Source of the DNA: Pseudomonadota bacterium
GTDB taxonomy: Bacteria > Pseudomonadota > Alphaproteobacteria > Acetobacterales > Acetobacteraceae
Length of the DNA: 47,137 bases
Reading direction: 5' to 3'
Assembly (NCBI GenBank): GCA_021798575.1
Contig: JAJZGI010000011.1
Span: forward strand, 1-47,137
Below, piece after piece: positions 8,057-19,158 of the stretch (positions are counted from its first letter, which is position 1; every line of letters begins with the position of its first letter). The notes beneath the pieces were generated by a model. It did no database searches. It saw only the letters and a program-made list of their open reading frames with translations, and was not told the origin of the DNA. A program made the position numbers and the translations under genes.

Positions 8057-9046
8057 ATGGAACCCAACCGCTCAGGCCTGCGGGTCGGCATGTTCGTGCT
8101 GGCCGGGATCATCGCGCTGCTCGCCGTCATCTTCTTCCTGTCCGGCGCGCAGTTGCATCCGGGCCTGCAGGAGGAGACCTACTTCCAGGAATCCGTGCAG
8201 GGGCTGAATGTCGGAACCTCGGTGAAATTCCGTGGTGTCACCATCGGCCAGGTGACCGATGTCGGGCTGGTCGCAGCGGAATATCCGCCACCCACCGCGG
8301 CCGACGAGGATAAAAAAGTCTATCAGCAGATCGTCGTGCGCTTCCGCGTGAACCCGAAAAAACTTGGCCGCACGGATGACCTCGCCAGCTTGATCGCGCA
8401 TGGGCTGCGGGTGCAGATCGAACCGCAGGGCATCACCGGCCTCGCCTATCTCGACCTCAGCTTCGTCAACCCGTCGCAATATCCGGTAACATCCGTGCCC
8501 TGGACACCGGACTCCCCCGTCGTGCCCTCGATCCCCAGCACGCTGACCCAGATCCAGGACGCGGTGCAGCAGGTCATGTCCTCGCTGAGCCACGTCGATC
8601 TGCCGAAAATGGTCGGCGACGTCAGCGCGCTCACCAATACCCTCACGGAGGAGTTCACGACCGGGGACGCCAACCACGCCATCGCCAACGCCGACCGGCT
8701 GCTCGCCAACCTGAACACGCAGGTCGCCCAGAGCAGGCTACCCGCGACAACGGCGGCGGTGCGCAACCTCGCCGCCGGCCCGCAAACCCTCCAGATCATC
8801 GCCCAGCTCAACCAGGCCACCGCGCAGATGGCGCGCCTCAGCGGCCAGCTGCCCGCGCTCGTCGCCGCCTCGCAGGCGGCCATCAATCAGGCTGATGAGA
8901 CGACAGCAGACGTGCAGTCCCAGCTCATGCCGATCCTGCAGGACATGAAAGCCGCCACCGCCAATCTCCGCACGCTCTCGGCCGAGCTCAAAGCCAATCC
9001 CGCGCAGGCGATTCTCGGCGCGCCACCACCGCCAGGAGGAAACTGA
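8057..9046 (+). CDS. mlaD: MCE-domain (MlaD-like) periplasmic lipid-binding protein
   Basis: A 329-residue protein with one N-terminal transmembrane anchor (about 8-28, VGMFVLAGIIALLAVIFFLSG) followed by an MCE domain (about 38-130; VQGLNVGTSVKFRGVTIGQV, LRVQIEPQGITGLAYLDLSF). The rest is largely helical and Ala/Gln-rich. MCE proteins form hexameric rings that carry lipids across the periplasm as the substrate-binding part of Mla-type ABC systems. It is longer than E. coli MlaD (about 180 residues) because of the helical C-terminal region, as in many alphaproteobacterial homologues. It starts directly after the mlaF stop. Confidence 0.92.
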   Translation: MEPNRSGLRVGMFVLAGIIALLAVIFFLSGAQLHPGLQEETYFQESVQGLNVGTSVKFRGVTIGQVTDVGLVAAEYPPPTAADEDKKVYQQIVVRFRVNPKKLGRTDDLASLIAHGLRVQIEPQGITGLAYLDLSFVNPSQYPVTSVPWTPDSPVVPSIPSTLTQIQDAVQQVMSSLSHVDLPKMVGDVSALTNTLTEEFTTGDANHAIANADRLLANLNTQVAQSRLPATTAAVRNLAAGPQTLQIIAQLNQATAQMARLSGQLPALVAASQAAINQADETTADVQSQLMPILQDMKAATANLRTLSAELKANPAQAILGAPPPPGGN

Positions 9047-9654
9047 TGCACCGCCGCCTCGTATTGCTCGCACCGCTCGCCCTGGCGGGCTGCGGCCCGC
9101 TCCTGCCACAGCAAAAATATATTCCGCGCATCAACTGGCCACTGGCACCACAGCCGCCCGCGCAGAACGCGGATAATCCGGCGGGCCCGGTGCTGCTGGT
9201 GCGCGCCATCGCCGCAGCACCTGGGCTGGACCAGCAGGGGCTACAGGTTCTGCAGCCGGATGGCAGCCTGGTCGTGGATTATTACAATCTCTGGGCCGCC
9301 AGCCCGGCGGATGCGGTGACGCAGGCGCTGCTCGCCTGGGCGCAGGCCAGCGGGGGCTTCAGCGCGGTGATCTCGCCCGGCTCACGCCTCAACCCGGTGT
9401 TCATCCTGGAGGGCGAGTTGACCGAGCTGCTGGCCGACATCGCCGCCGGGCGGGCGCGCTGCGTCGTCACCCTGGTATTGATGAAAAACAATCCCGGATT
9501 GGATGCGGGCGCCGTGCCGCTGGCGCAGGTGCGGCTGGTCGGCAGCGCGCCATTGCGGGGCGCGACACCGGCGGCCCAGGTGCAGGCCCAGCGCGCCGCG
9601 CTGGCCGGCGTGCTCAACCAGGCGGTGGCATTGCTGGGTCGCTATACCGGCTAA
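9046..9654 (+). CDS. ABC-type transport auxiliary lipoprotein (PqiC/DUF330-like)
   Basis: A 202-residue lipoprotein with a short signal peptide ending in the lipobox LAGC (Cys at residue 16). The body resembles the ABC_trans_aux family (ABC-type transport auxiliary component, PqiC-like). It is typically anchored in the outer membrane and pairs with MCE transporters. A strong AGGAGGAAA site precedes the ATG, which overlaps the mlaD stop (TGATG). It closes the operon, so this system has an outer-membrane lipoprotein, but no MlaC-like shuttle or MlaA is encoded next to it. It ends flush against the convergent uvrA stop with no spacer. Confidence 0.8.
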   Translation: MHRRLVLLAPLALAGCGPLLPQQKYIPRINWPLAPQPPAQNADNPAGPVLLVRAIAAAPGLDQQGLQVLQPDGSLVVDYYNLWAASPADAVTQALLAWAQASGGFSAVISPGSRLNPVFILEGELTELLADIAAGRARCVVTLVLMKNNPGLDAGAVPLAQVRLVGSAPLRGATPAAQVQAQRAALAGVLNQAVALLGRYTG

Positions 9655-12528
<2,874 letters not shown>

Positions 12529-12541
12529 TTGTGCCCCAGAT

Positions 12542-12556
12542 GTTCATATAATGTTC
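12542..12556. promoter_or_regulatory. LexA (SOS) box between uvrA and ssb
   Basis: GTTC-ATATAAT-GTTC at 12542-12556 fits the alphaproteobacterial LexA consensus GTTC-N7-GTTC exactly. On the minus strand it ends 13 bases before the uvrA start codon. On the plus strand it contains TATAAT and lies 176 bp before ssb, in the shared divergent region. It most likely represses uvrA in the absence of DNA damage; control of ssb is possible but less certain because of the distance. Confidence 0.85.
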
Positions 12557-12732
12557 CAGCCCAGAATATGGGGTGCGAGGCGGGAATGCAAACCGATTAA
12601 CCTCCGCCGCGCCGCGTATGGCCGATAGCGGATATGGACTCACCGTCCAAGGCTCGCTAGGGTTGCAAATGCTCTGAAGACGGGCTGGGCGCAGGCAAAT
12701 CGCCAGGCAATCATTGGCAAAAGGAGGTCCGC

Positions 12733-13212
12733 GTGGCCGGTAGTGTGAACAAGGTTATTCTGGTCGGGAACCTGGGCAAAGACCCGGAGGTGCGCAACGC
12801 GCAATCGGGCATGAAGATCGTCAATCTGGCGCTGGCCACCTCGGACTCCTGGAACGACAAGGCCAGCGGCGAACGCAAGGAGCAGACCGAGTGGCACCGT
12901 GTCGTCATCATGAACGACAAGTTGGGCGAAGTGGCCGAGAAATACCTGCGCAAGGGCTCCAAGGTCTATATCGAGGGCAAACTGCAAACGAGAAAATGGA
13001 CCGACCAGTCCGGCCAGGATAAATACACGACCGAGGTGCTGATCGGCCGCTTCGGCGGCGAGCTGCAACTGCTGGACCGCAATCCCAACGCATCCTCCGG
13101 CGGCGGCGATGATTACGCGCCGCGCGCAGCTCCGGCCAAGGCACCGGCGCGCGCGGTCGGCGGGTGGGACACCCCGCCCGCCGCTGACCTGGACGACGAA
13201 ATCCCGTTCTGA
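12733..13212 (+). CDS. ssb: Single-stranded DNA-binding protein
   Basis: A 159-residue SSB. The OB-fold occupies about 1-110 ([32 protein letters not shown]). A Gly/Ala/Pro-rich linker leads to the acidic tip DLDDEIPF, which recruits repair and replication proteins. It protects single-stranded DNA in replication, recombination and repair. The start is a GTG at 12733 preceded by the near-perfect AAGGAGGT at 12721-12728. Its placement opposite uvrA around a LexA box repeats a known bacterial arrangement. Confidence 0.97.
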   Translation: MAGSVNKVILVGNLGKDPEVRNAQSGMKIVNLALATSDSWNDKASGERKEQTEWHRVVIMNDKLGEVAEKYLRKGSKVYIEGKLQTRKWTDQSGQDKYTTEVLIGRFGGELQLLDRNPNASSGGGDDYAPRAAPAKAPARAVGGWDTPPAADLDDEIPF

Positions 13213-13229
13213 GAGGCCGTTTCCGCGCG

Positions 13230-13892
13230 ATGACGGCGATGAGTCTTTTTGACTCCCTCCGGGCTGACGCAGGGCCGGTCTGGGATTCTTATATCCGCCA
13301 TCCCTTCGTCCTGGCGCTGGGTGACGGCTCACTCCGCACGGAGCGGTTCCAGAAGTTCCTGATCCAGGACTATCTGTTCCTCGAGCAATATGCGCGCGCC
13401 TACCTGCTGCTCGCCTACAAGCTCGATACCCCGGCGGACAGGCGCGCCGCGATGGCGACCGCCAGCGTCCTGCTGGATAGTGAAATGCCGTTACACGTCG
13501 GCTATTGCGCGGGCTGGAACATCACGGAAGCGCAGATGTCCGCCGCGCCGGCCAGCCTGGAGCTCATGGCCTATACCCGATACGTGCTGGAGCTTGGCCT
13601 GGCCGGCGATACTCTGGACCTGATGGTCGCGCTGGCGCCCTGCATCGCCGGATACGCTGAGATCGGTGCCTCGCTGGCGCCGACGATGACGCAAGGCAAC
13701 CCCTACCGGGAGTGGGTCCTGGCCTATAGCGGGGCGGAATACCGTGCATCCGTGGAGGTTGCGCTGGCGATGCTGGAGCGTCTCTGGGCGGGGCGGGGCA
13801 GTGCGGCGCGCTACCCAAAACTCCGCGAAATTTTTATCCTTGCGACGCAATGCGAGGCCGCATTCTGGCAGACCGGCTGGGCCGCACCCTAA
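13230..13892 (+). CDS. tenA: TenA-family thiaminase II-like protein
   Basis: A 220-residue helical protein of the TenA/thiaminase II family. It contains FQKFLIQDYLFLEQYARAY (40-58) and LVALAPCIAGYAEIG, with Cys138 in the place of the catalytic cysteine of TenA. Near the C-terminus, EAAFWQTGW holds the conserved Glu/Trp region. TenA salvages thiamin by hydrolysing aminopyrimidine degradation products. No other thiamin gene is adjacent, so a salvage role rests on family membership. The start may be 13230 or the in-frame ATG at 13239. It ends 4 bp before the convergent DUF3297 gene. Confidence 0.88.
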   Translation: MTAMSLFDSLRADAGPVWDSYIRHPFVLALGDGSLRTERFQKFLIQDYLFLEQYARAYLLLAYKLDTPADRRAAMATASVLLDSEMPLHVGYCAGWNITEAQMSAAPASLELMAYTRYVLELGLAGDTLDLMVALAPCIAGYAEIGASLAPTMTQGNPYREWVLAYSGAEYRASVEVALAMLERLWAGRGSAARYPKLREIFILATQCEAAFWQTGWAAP

Positions 13893-13896
13893 ACGA

Positions 13897-14148
13897 TCAG
13901 GCTCTATCCGCCGCATTTTTGAAATACGGCTCGACCCTGCCCTTCAACTTCATCGTCAGCGGCTGGCCGTGGCGGTCCACGGTCTTGCCCACGCTAACCC
14001 GCACCCACCCCTCGGAGACGCAATACTCCTCGATATTGGTCTTCTCCGCACCGTTGAAGCGGATGCCGATACCGCGCTCCATCGCCGCCTCGTCAAAAAA
14101 CGGCGACTTCGGGTCGTTGCACAGATGGTCCGGCGGGGTGTCGCTCAC
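13897..14148 (-). CDS. DUF3297 family protein
   Basis: An 83-residue protein matching DUF3297 from end to end as I recall it (MSDTPPDHLCNDPKSPFF, GIGIRFNGAEKTNIEEYCVS, VDRHGQPLTMKLKGRVEP). The family is common in proteobacteria and has no established function. There is no signal peptide or membrane segment, so it should be cytoplasmic. Its start overlaps the stop of the D,D-carboxypeptidase gene by 4 bp (ATGA), which indicates translational coupling. Confidence 0.82.
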   Translation of the reverse strand: MSDTPPDHLCNDPKSPFFDEAAMERGIGIRFNGAEKTNIEEYCVSEGWVRVSVGKTVDRHGQPLTMKLKGRVEPYFKNAADRA

Positions 14149-15380
14149 AGCATCGCGCCGAGCTTGCGCTTCAGCTTCGTGCTCCAGGTCACGGGCGCGG
14201 AATCCGCCAGCGCGATCAGCGGGCTGGTGGCCAGCGTCTTGCCCTCCGCCGTGTAGGTCACGCTGCCTATGGTCTCGCCCTTGGTCACGCCCGGCGTCAG
14301 GTCCGTGGTCACGCTGATCTGATGTGTTACCTTGGCGACGGCGTCATCCGGCAAGGTCACGGTGATGCTGGCGGGCACGCCGACGGCCACGTTTCCGCTC
14401 TCCAGCGCCTGGCTGGTGATCGTGGCGATCGGCGCCTTGGCGGTGGCGATCCTGGCTTCAGTGAAGAACCGCTGACCATAGTCGAGCAGGGACTCGACCG
14501 CCGCCGTGCTGGCGGTCCAGGTCGGGCCGCCGGTCACCACGGCGATCAGCCGGATGCCGTTGCGCACGCCCGTCGCGTCGATACAGTGCCCGCTCTCCTT
14601 GGTCAGTCCGGTCTTCAAGCCGTCCACCGTAGGGTCGTGCGGCAGCACCGGGTTCCAGCTCGCCTGCGTGATATGGTCGTAGGTGTAGCTCTGCTCCTTC
14701 GAGATATTCAGAATCTGTGGCTCGTCCTGCAATATCACGCGGGTCAGAACCGCGACATCCATGGCGGAGGTGTGCAACGCCGGGTTCGGCAGGCCGGTGA
14801 CGTTGGTATAATGCGTGTTGGTCAGGCCGAGTTTGGCGGCCTCCTTGTTCATCATCTGCACAAACGCGCCCTGGCTGCCCGCGACCTCCTGCGCCAGGGC
14901 GACCGCGGCGTCATTGCCCGAATCGATGATCAGCCCGTGCAGCAGCTGGTCCACCGTGACCACCGAGGCGGGGGAGATGAACATGCGCGAGCCACCGGCG
15001 TGCCAGGCCGCAGTCGTCACCGGCACAATCTGGTTCATCTTGAGGCTGCCATCTTCCAGCGCCTGATAAACCAGGTGCGCGGTCATCAATTTGGTCAGGC
15101 TGGCCGGTGGCAGTTGCAGGTTGGGCGCGGCCTGGGCCAGCACGGCGCCCGTTTTAGCGTCCATCAGCACATAGGCGGTCATGTTCGGCAGCACGGGCGG
15201 GGTGGGGGTGTTCTTGTCCGCGGTCGGGCTGGTCGGCACCGGCGCCGGGCCGGTGGGCATCGGCGTGGCACTATCCGGCCCCTGCGCGCCCGAGGAGCCG
15301 GTGATGGCCCCCTGCGCGGCGGCGCTGCCGCCCATGATGAGGGTGAACGCCAAGGGAAGCAGAAAGGGGGATTTGGTCAT
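14145..15380 (-). CDS. D-alanyl-D-alanine carboxypeptidase (DacC/PBP5-type)
   Basis: A 411-residue class C low-molecular-mass penicillin-binding protein. It has a signal peptide (1-22, ending AAAQG), then a Pro/Thr/Ala-rich linker (about 25-64) and the peptidase S11 domain. The three active-site motifs are clear: SLTK at 94-97, SGN at 154-156 and KTG at 256-258. The C-terminal PBP5_C beta domain follows (about 310-385), with an amphipathic tail (WSTKLKRKLGAML) likely to bind the membrane. It trims the terminal D-Ala of peptidoglycan pentapeptides. The Pro-rich insert before the catalytic domain is longer than in E. coli PBP5. Confidence 0.95.
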   Translation of the reverse strand: MTKSPFLLPLAFTLIMGGSAAAQGAITGSSGAQGPDSATPMPTGPAPVPTSPTADKNTPTPPVLPNMTAYVLMDAKTGAVLAQAAPNLQLPPASLTKLMTAHLVYQALEDGSLKMNQIVPVTTAAWHAGGSRMFISPASVVTVDQLLHGLIIDSGNDAAVALAQEVAGSQGAFVQMMNKEAAKLGLTNTHYTNVTGLPNPALHTSAMDVAVLTRVILQDEPQILNISKEQSYTYDHITQASWNPVLPHDPTVDGLKTGLTKESGHCIDATGVRNGIRLIAVVTGGPTWTASTAAVESLLDYGQRFFTEARIATAKAPIATITSQALESGNVAVGVPASITVTLPDDAVAKVTHQISVTTDLTPGVTKGETIGSVTYTAEGKTLATSPLIALADSAPVTWSTKLKRKLGAML

Positions 15381-15437
15381 GGCAACGCATCTTCCTTAAG
15401 ATCGGGTGGGCGGGCGGTGTGTCTTTGCACCGATTTC

Positions 15438-15443
15438 TTGACA
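15438..15443 (+). promoter_or_regulatory. Candidate -35 element upstream of lepB
   Basis: A perfect TTGACA lies at 15438-15443, about 50 bases before the lepB start, in the divergent region with the carboxypeptidase gene. The hexamer about 17 bases downstream (near TTGATG) is a poor -10, so this is only a candidate promoter half. Confidence 0.3.
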
Positions 15444-15492
15444 AGCCGCAAGCGGCAGGCTTGATGCCGCATCCTCCACGATAGGCTTGCAA

Positions 15493-16245
15493 ATGGCGCT
15501 CAGAACACAAAAATCCCACCCGGTCGTCGAGTTTTTCAAGACGATCCTCTACGCCGGGCTCATCGCCGTCGGCATCCACACTTTTTTATTCGAGCCGTTT
15601 TTCATCCCATCCGGCAGCATGGTGCCCACCCTGCTGGTGGGGGACTATCTGTTCGTCAACAAATTCGCCTACGGCTATTCGCACTATTCGTTCCCCTTCT
15701 CGCCGGATTTCTTCTCCGGCCGAATTTTCGGGAGCCTGCCAAAACGCGGCGCCGTGGTGGTGTTCCGCCCGCCCGGGGACCCGTCCGAGGATTTCATCAA
15801 GCGCGTGATCGGCCTGCCGGGGGATACCGTGCAGATGGTCAAGGGCCAGTTGCTGATCAACGGCAAACAGGTGCCGCGCACCTTCATCGGCAACTATACC
15901 GACGACAGCGACCCCAATGACGGCCCGGTGGTGGCCCGCGAATATATCGAGACCCTGCCCGGCGGCGTGCGCCATAAAATCCTCAAGCGCGACTCCTACG
16001 GCTTCGCCAATAACACGCCGGTCTTCACCGTCCCGGCGGGGGACCTGTTCATGATGGGCGATAACCGGGACGATTCCGAGGATTCGCGCTTCATGGACGG
16101 CCCGGTCGGCTACGTGCCGGTCGCCAACCTCATCGGCCCGGCGGATGTCATCTTCTTTTCCATCGACCTGAAATACCCGTTTTACGAGTTCTGGGAATGG
16201 CCGTTTGAGATCCGGTGGAACCGGATGCTCCACACCATCTCGTGA
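15493..16245 (+). CDS. lepB: Signal peptidase I
   Basis: A 250-residue type I signal peptidase that cleaves signal peptides from exported proteins at the periplasmic face of the inner membrane. One N-terminal transmembrane segment (about 17-36) precedes box B PSGSMVPTLL with nucleophile Ser42, box D KRGAVVVF, the general-base Lys103 in FIKRVIGLPGD and box E GDNRDDSEDSR. The ATG at 15493 is preferred over a TTG two codons upstream. It overlaps rnc by 4 bp (GTGA), giving the conserved lepB-rnc-era operon. Confidence 0.97.
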   Translation: MALRTQKSHPVVEFFKTILYAGLIAVGIHTFLFEPFFIPSGSMVPTLLVGDYLFVNKFAYGYSHYSFPFSPDFFSGRIFGSLPKRGAVVVFRPPGDPSEDFIKRVIGLPGDTVQMVKGQLLINGKQVPRTFIGNYTDDSDPNDGPVVAREYIETLPGGVRHKILKRDSYGFANNTPVFTVPAGDLFMMGDNRDDSEDSRFMDGPVGYVPVANLIGPADVIFFSIDLKYPFYEFWEWPFEIRWNRMLHTIS

Positions 16246-16913
16246 GCAGGCTGGAGGCCGCGCAGCGCCTGCTCGGGCACCGGTTCACCCGGCCCGGGCT
16301 GCTGGCCGAGGCGCTGACCCACCGCTCCGCCGCTGGCGCCCAGGGTATCGGCTCGAACGAGCGGCTGGAGTTCATCGGGGACCGCGTGCTGGGGTTGGTG
16401 GTCGCGGAATGGCTGATCGAGCGCTTCCCCCACGAGCAGGAGGGTAAATTAGGCCCTCGCCTGGCGGCCCTGGTCTCGAAACCAGCGCTGGCCGCCATCG
16501 CCGAGGATAACGCCCTGGCAGAAGTGCTGAATGTGGCGCGCGGCGAGGCCAAACGCGGTGTTTTAACCCAGGCCACCGTGCTGGCCGATGCGCTGGAGGC
16601 GATCATCGGCGCGCTCTATCTCGATGCCGGGCTGCCCGCCGCGCAGGCGTTCATCCGCCGCGTCATGGGCACGGTGATGGAACAGCAATCCATCCCGCCC
16701 AAAGACCCCAAAACCGCATTGCAGGAATGGGTGCTGAAACGCGCGCTGCCGCTGCCCGAATATGTGCTGGAGACAACCTCCGGCCCGTCCCATGCGCCGA
16801 ATTTCATCATCAGCGTGCGCGTGGCGGATGCGCTGGGGCGCGGCGAAGCGGGCTCCAAACGCGCCGCCGAGCAGGGCGCGGCGCGGGCCCTGCTCAACAT
16901 GCTGCCGCCATGA
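16242..16913 (+). CDS. rnc: Ribonuclease III
   Basis: A 223-residue double-strand-specific endoribonuclease that processes rRNA precursors and structured RNAs. The catalytic signature NERLEFIGDRVL is at 39-50, with metal-binding Glu/Asp residues repeated near 110-120 (DALEAIIGALYLD). A dsRNA-binding domain fills about 150-223 (PKTALQEWVLKRALPLPEY, GSKRAAEQGAARALL). I used the GTG at 16242 that overlaps the lepB stop; an upstream in-frame GTG at 16215 would add nine residues inside lepB. It overlaps era by 4 bp. Confidence 0.96.
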   Translation: MSRLEAAQRLLGHRFTRPGLLAEALTHRSAAGAQGIGSNERLEFIGDRVLGLVVAEWLIERFPHEQEGKLGPRLAALVSKPALAAIAEDNALAEVLNVARGEAKRGVLTQATVLADALEAIIGALYLDAGLPAAQAFIRRVMGTVMEQQSIPPKDPKTALQEWVLKRALPLPEYVLETTSGPSHAPNFIISVRVADALGRGEAGSKRAAEQGAARALLNMLPP

Positions 16914-17803
16914 CAAAATGCGGTTTCATCGCGCTCATCGGCGCGCCGAATGCGGGCAAGTCCACCCTGCTCAACCGGCTCACCGGGGCCAAACTCTCGA
17001 TCGTGACGCCCAAGGCGCAGACGACCCGCGCCCGCGTCCTGGGCATCCTCGTGCGTGGCCCGGCGCAGATTATCTTCATCGATACGCCGGGCATCTTCAA
17101 GCCCAAACGCCGGCTGGACCGCGCCATGGTCGCCGCCGCATGGGACGGTGCGGCCGAGGCCGATCTGGCGCTGCTGCTCGTGGACGCCAAAGCCGGGCTG
17201 AGCGAGGCGGTGCGCGACATCGTAGTCAGGCTCGCCACCACCGGGCGGAAGATGGCGCTGGTGCTGAACAAGGTGGACCTGCTCGACCGCCACCGGCTGC
17301 TGCCATTAACCCAGGACCTCGCCGCCCTGGCAGAGTTCGAGCAGGTGTTCATGGTGAGCGCCCAGACCGGCGATGGGCTGGAGGTGCTGCTGGACTATTG
17401 CGCCGCCAAACTGCCCGAAAGCCCCTTTTTATACCCGGAGGATGAGCTGACCGACCTGCCGGACCGGCTGCTCGCCGCCGAGGTCGTGCGGGAGCAGATC
17501 TTCCTGCAAACCCGTGACGAGGTTCCCTACGGCGCCACCGTCGAGACCGAGAATTTTCGGGTGAAAAAAACCGGGGCCACCCGCATCGATGCGGTGATCT
17601 ACGTCACCAAGGCAAGCCACAAGGCGATTCTCATCGGCGCCAAAGGCGCGCGGATCAAGGAGATCGGCATGCGCGCCCGCCGGGAGCTGGGCAGCCTGCT
17701 GGAGTGCGAGGTCGAGCTGTTTCTGCGCGTGAACGAGCGCCCGGGCTGGGACGAGGAAGCCGCGCGGATCCGTGCCACCGGGCTGAGCGACCCCAAAAAA
17801 TAA
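16910..17803 (+). CDS. era: GTPase Era
   Basis: A 297-residue Era GTPase, a 30S-subunit assembly factor that binds the 3' end of 16S rRNA. G1 GAPNAGKST is at 11-19, the switch I region includes TPKAQTTRARVLG, G3 is DTPG, and G4 is NKVD. The C-terminal KH domain carries HKAILIGAKGARIKEIG. Length and order are typical. The ATG at 16910 overlaps the rnc stop, continuing lepB-rnc-era. Confidence 0.97.
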   Translation: MTKCGFIALIGAPNAGKSTLLNRLTGAKLSIVTPKAQTTRARVLGILVRGPAQIIFIDTPGIFKPKRRLDRAMVAAAWDGAAEADLALLLVDAKAGLSEAVRDIVVRLATTGRKMALVLNKVDLLDRHRLLPLTQDLAALAEFEQVFMVSAQTGDGLEVLLDYCAAKLPESPFLYPEDELTDLPDRLLAAEVVREQIFLQTRDEVPYGATVETENFRVKKTGATRIDAVIYVTKASHKAILIGAKGARIKEIGMRARRELGSLLECEVELFLRVNERPGWDEEAARIRATGLSDPKK

Positions 17804-17817
17804 AATAGGAGCGGCGA

Positions 17818-19158
17818 TTGGCGCGAGGGGAGATATTGCACCGGGCCTGGCTCTGGCGGTTCTGCCCCAGCCTGGCCGGGCTTTTGCTGTATCTGCTGTT
17901 TGTGGCGCTGTGGCGCGCCGCTCCCCATGCCTATGCGGCGCTGCTCTGGGCGGCTGACGCCATGCCCCAGCTGCCGATGCCGTTCAACGACCTGGGCGCG
18001 GTCCTGCAGGCCGACGCCTGCTGGCGGCACGGCGTCAATGTCTACGCGCCGAGCCCGTGCATGCACGGCGGCGTCTATAATTACTCGCCCTTCCTGCTGC
18101 ACCTCGCGCGGGTGGCACCCAGCTCGCGGGCGCTGATGCGCGGCGGCGTCGCGCTGGGAGTGGTCTTCCTCATCGCGCTCTCCGCCCTGCCGGCGCCCCG
18201 CACTCGCGCCGAGCTCGCGCTTCGGCTCATCAGCACCTGCTCGGGCAGCGTCATCTTCGCGCTGGAGCGCGCCAATATCGATGTCGCGATGTTTCTGCTC
18301 ACCCTGCTGGGCATATCGCTCCTGCGCGCCCGGTCCTGGGTATCGCTGCTGGGCTACGCGGTGTTTGCCTTCGCTGCGGCCTGCAAATTCTACCCCGCCG
18401 TGCTGCTCGCCTTGGCGGCGCGCGAGCGCCGGGTGCGGCTGCTCAGCGTCGCAGTATGCGTCATCTGTCTCGGTCTCCTGTATCTGCTGGTGTTCGCCCA
18501 TGGCACGCTCACGGCGATCGATATTTTGCCCGTCGGCCTGCCGTTTGCGGGCATCTTCGGCGCCATGGACATCCCCTTTGGCCTCGTCCTGCTGCATAGC
18601 ATGCGGGAGTGGACGCTCCAGCCGGACGCCGCGCAATATCTCGCCGCCATGGCGCACCCCGGCGCCATCCCCATCATCAAGCTGGCGCAATGGGCGCTCA
18701 TTCTGGCCGGGCTGGCCGCCGGGATAAAAACCGCGCCGCGCTATGCATATTGCCTGGATCAACTCGATGAAGCCCGCCGCCTGCCGCTGCTGGGCGGCGC
18801 GTTGGTCATGGTCTTCTGTTTCTACGCCACCCAGAACATCCCCTACCGCGCGATTTTTTTCCTGCTCACACTGCCCGGCCTCGCCGCCATGGCGGCAACG
18901 GCCCAGGGCCGAACCCGACGTATTATTTTGTCGATATCCTACGGCATCGGGTTCCTGTTATGGCAGGACGCGCTGCGTAACCTCGTCGCGACAATCGCCC
19001 GCTGGCTGCTGCCCCCGCGCATGGTGTTCTATCCGGAGTTCATCTTCTGGCTCAGTTTTGAATGTCTGTGGTGGTGGGTGATCGTCCAGTTCACCGGCGT
19101 GCTGGTGTGTTTTCTGCGCGCGGCGATGGACGGACTACGATGGTACGCTCATGAATAA
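17818..19158 (+). CDS. GT87-like (DUF2029) membrane glycosyltransferase
   Basis: A 446-residue protein with roughly ten hydrophobic segments. The fragments FALERANIDVAMFLL (about 143-157) and AAACKFYPAVLLALAA (about 185-200) match the glycosyltransferase family 87/DUF2029 pattern. Members are polyprenyl-phosphate-sugar dependent GT-C mannosyltransferases or relatives; donor and acceptor here are unknown. The start is a TTG at 17818 with AGGAG 6 bases upstream. It begins 14 bp after era and overlaps the next gene by 8 bp, so it opens a four-gene glycosylation block. Confidence 0.72.
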   Translation: MARGEILHRAWLWRFCPSLAGLLLYLLFVALWRAAPHAYAALLWAADAMPQLPMPFNDLGAVLQADACWRHGVNVYAPSPCMHGGVYNYSPFLLHLARVAPSSRALMRGGVALGVVFLIALSALPAPRTRAELALRLISTCSGSVIFALERANIDVAMFLLTLLGISLLRARSWVSLLGYAVFAFAAACKFYPAVLLALAARERRVRLLSVAVCVICLGLLYLLVFAHGTLTAIDILPVGLPFAGIFGAMDIPFGLVLLHSMREWTLQPDAAQYLAAMAHPGAIPIIKLAQWALILAGLAAGIKTAPRYAYCLDQLDEARRLPLLGGALVMVFCFYATQNIPYRAIFFLLTLPGLAAMAATAQGRTRRIILSISYGIGFLLWQDALRNLVATIARWLLPPRMVFYPEFIFWLSFECLWWWVIVQFTGVLVCFLRAAMDGLRWYAHE

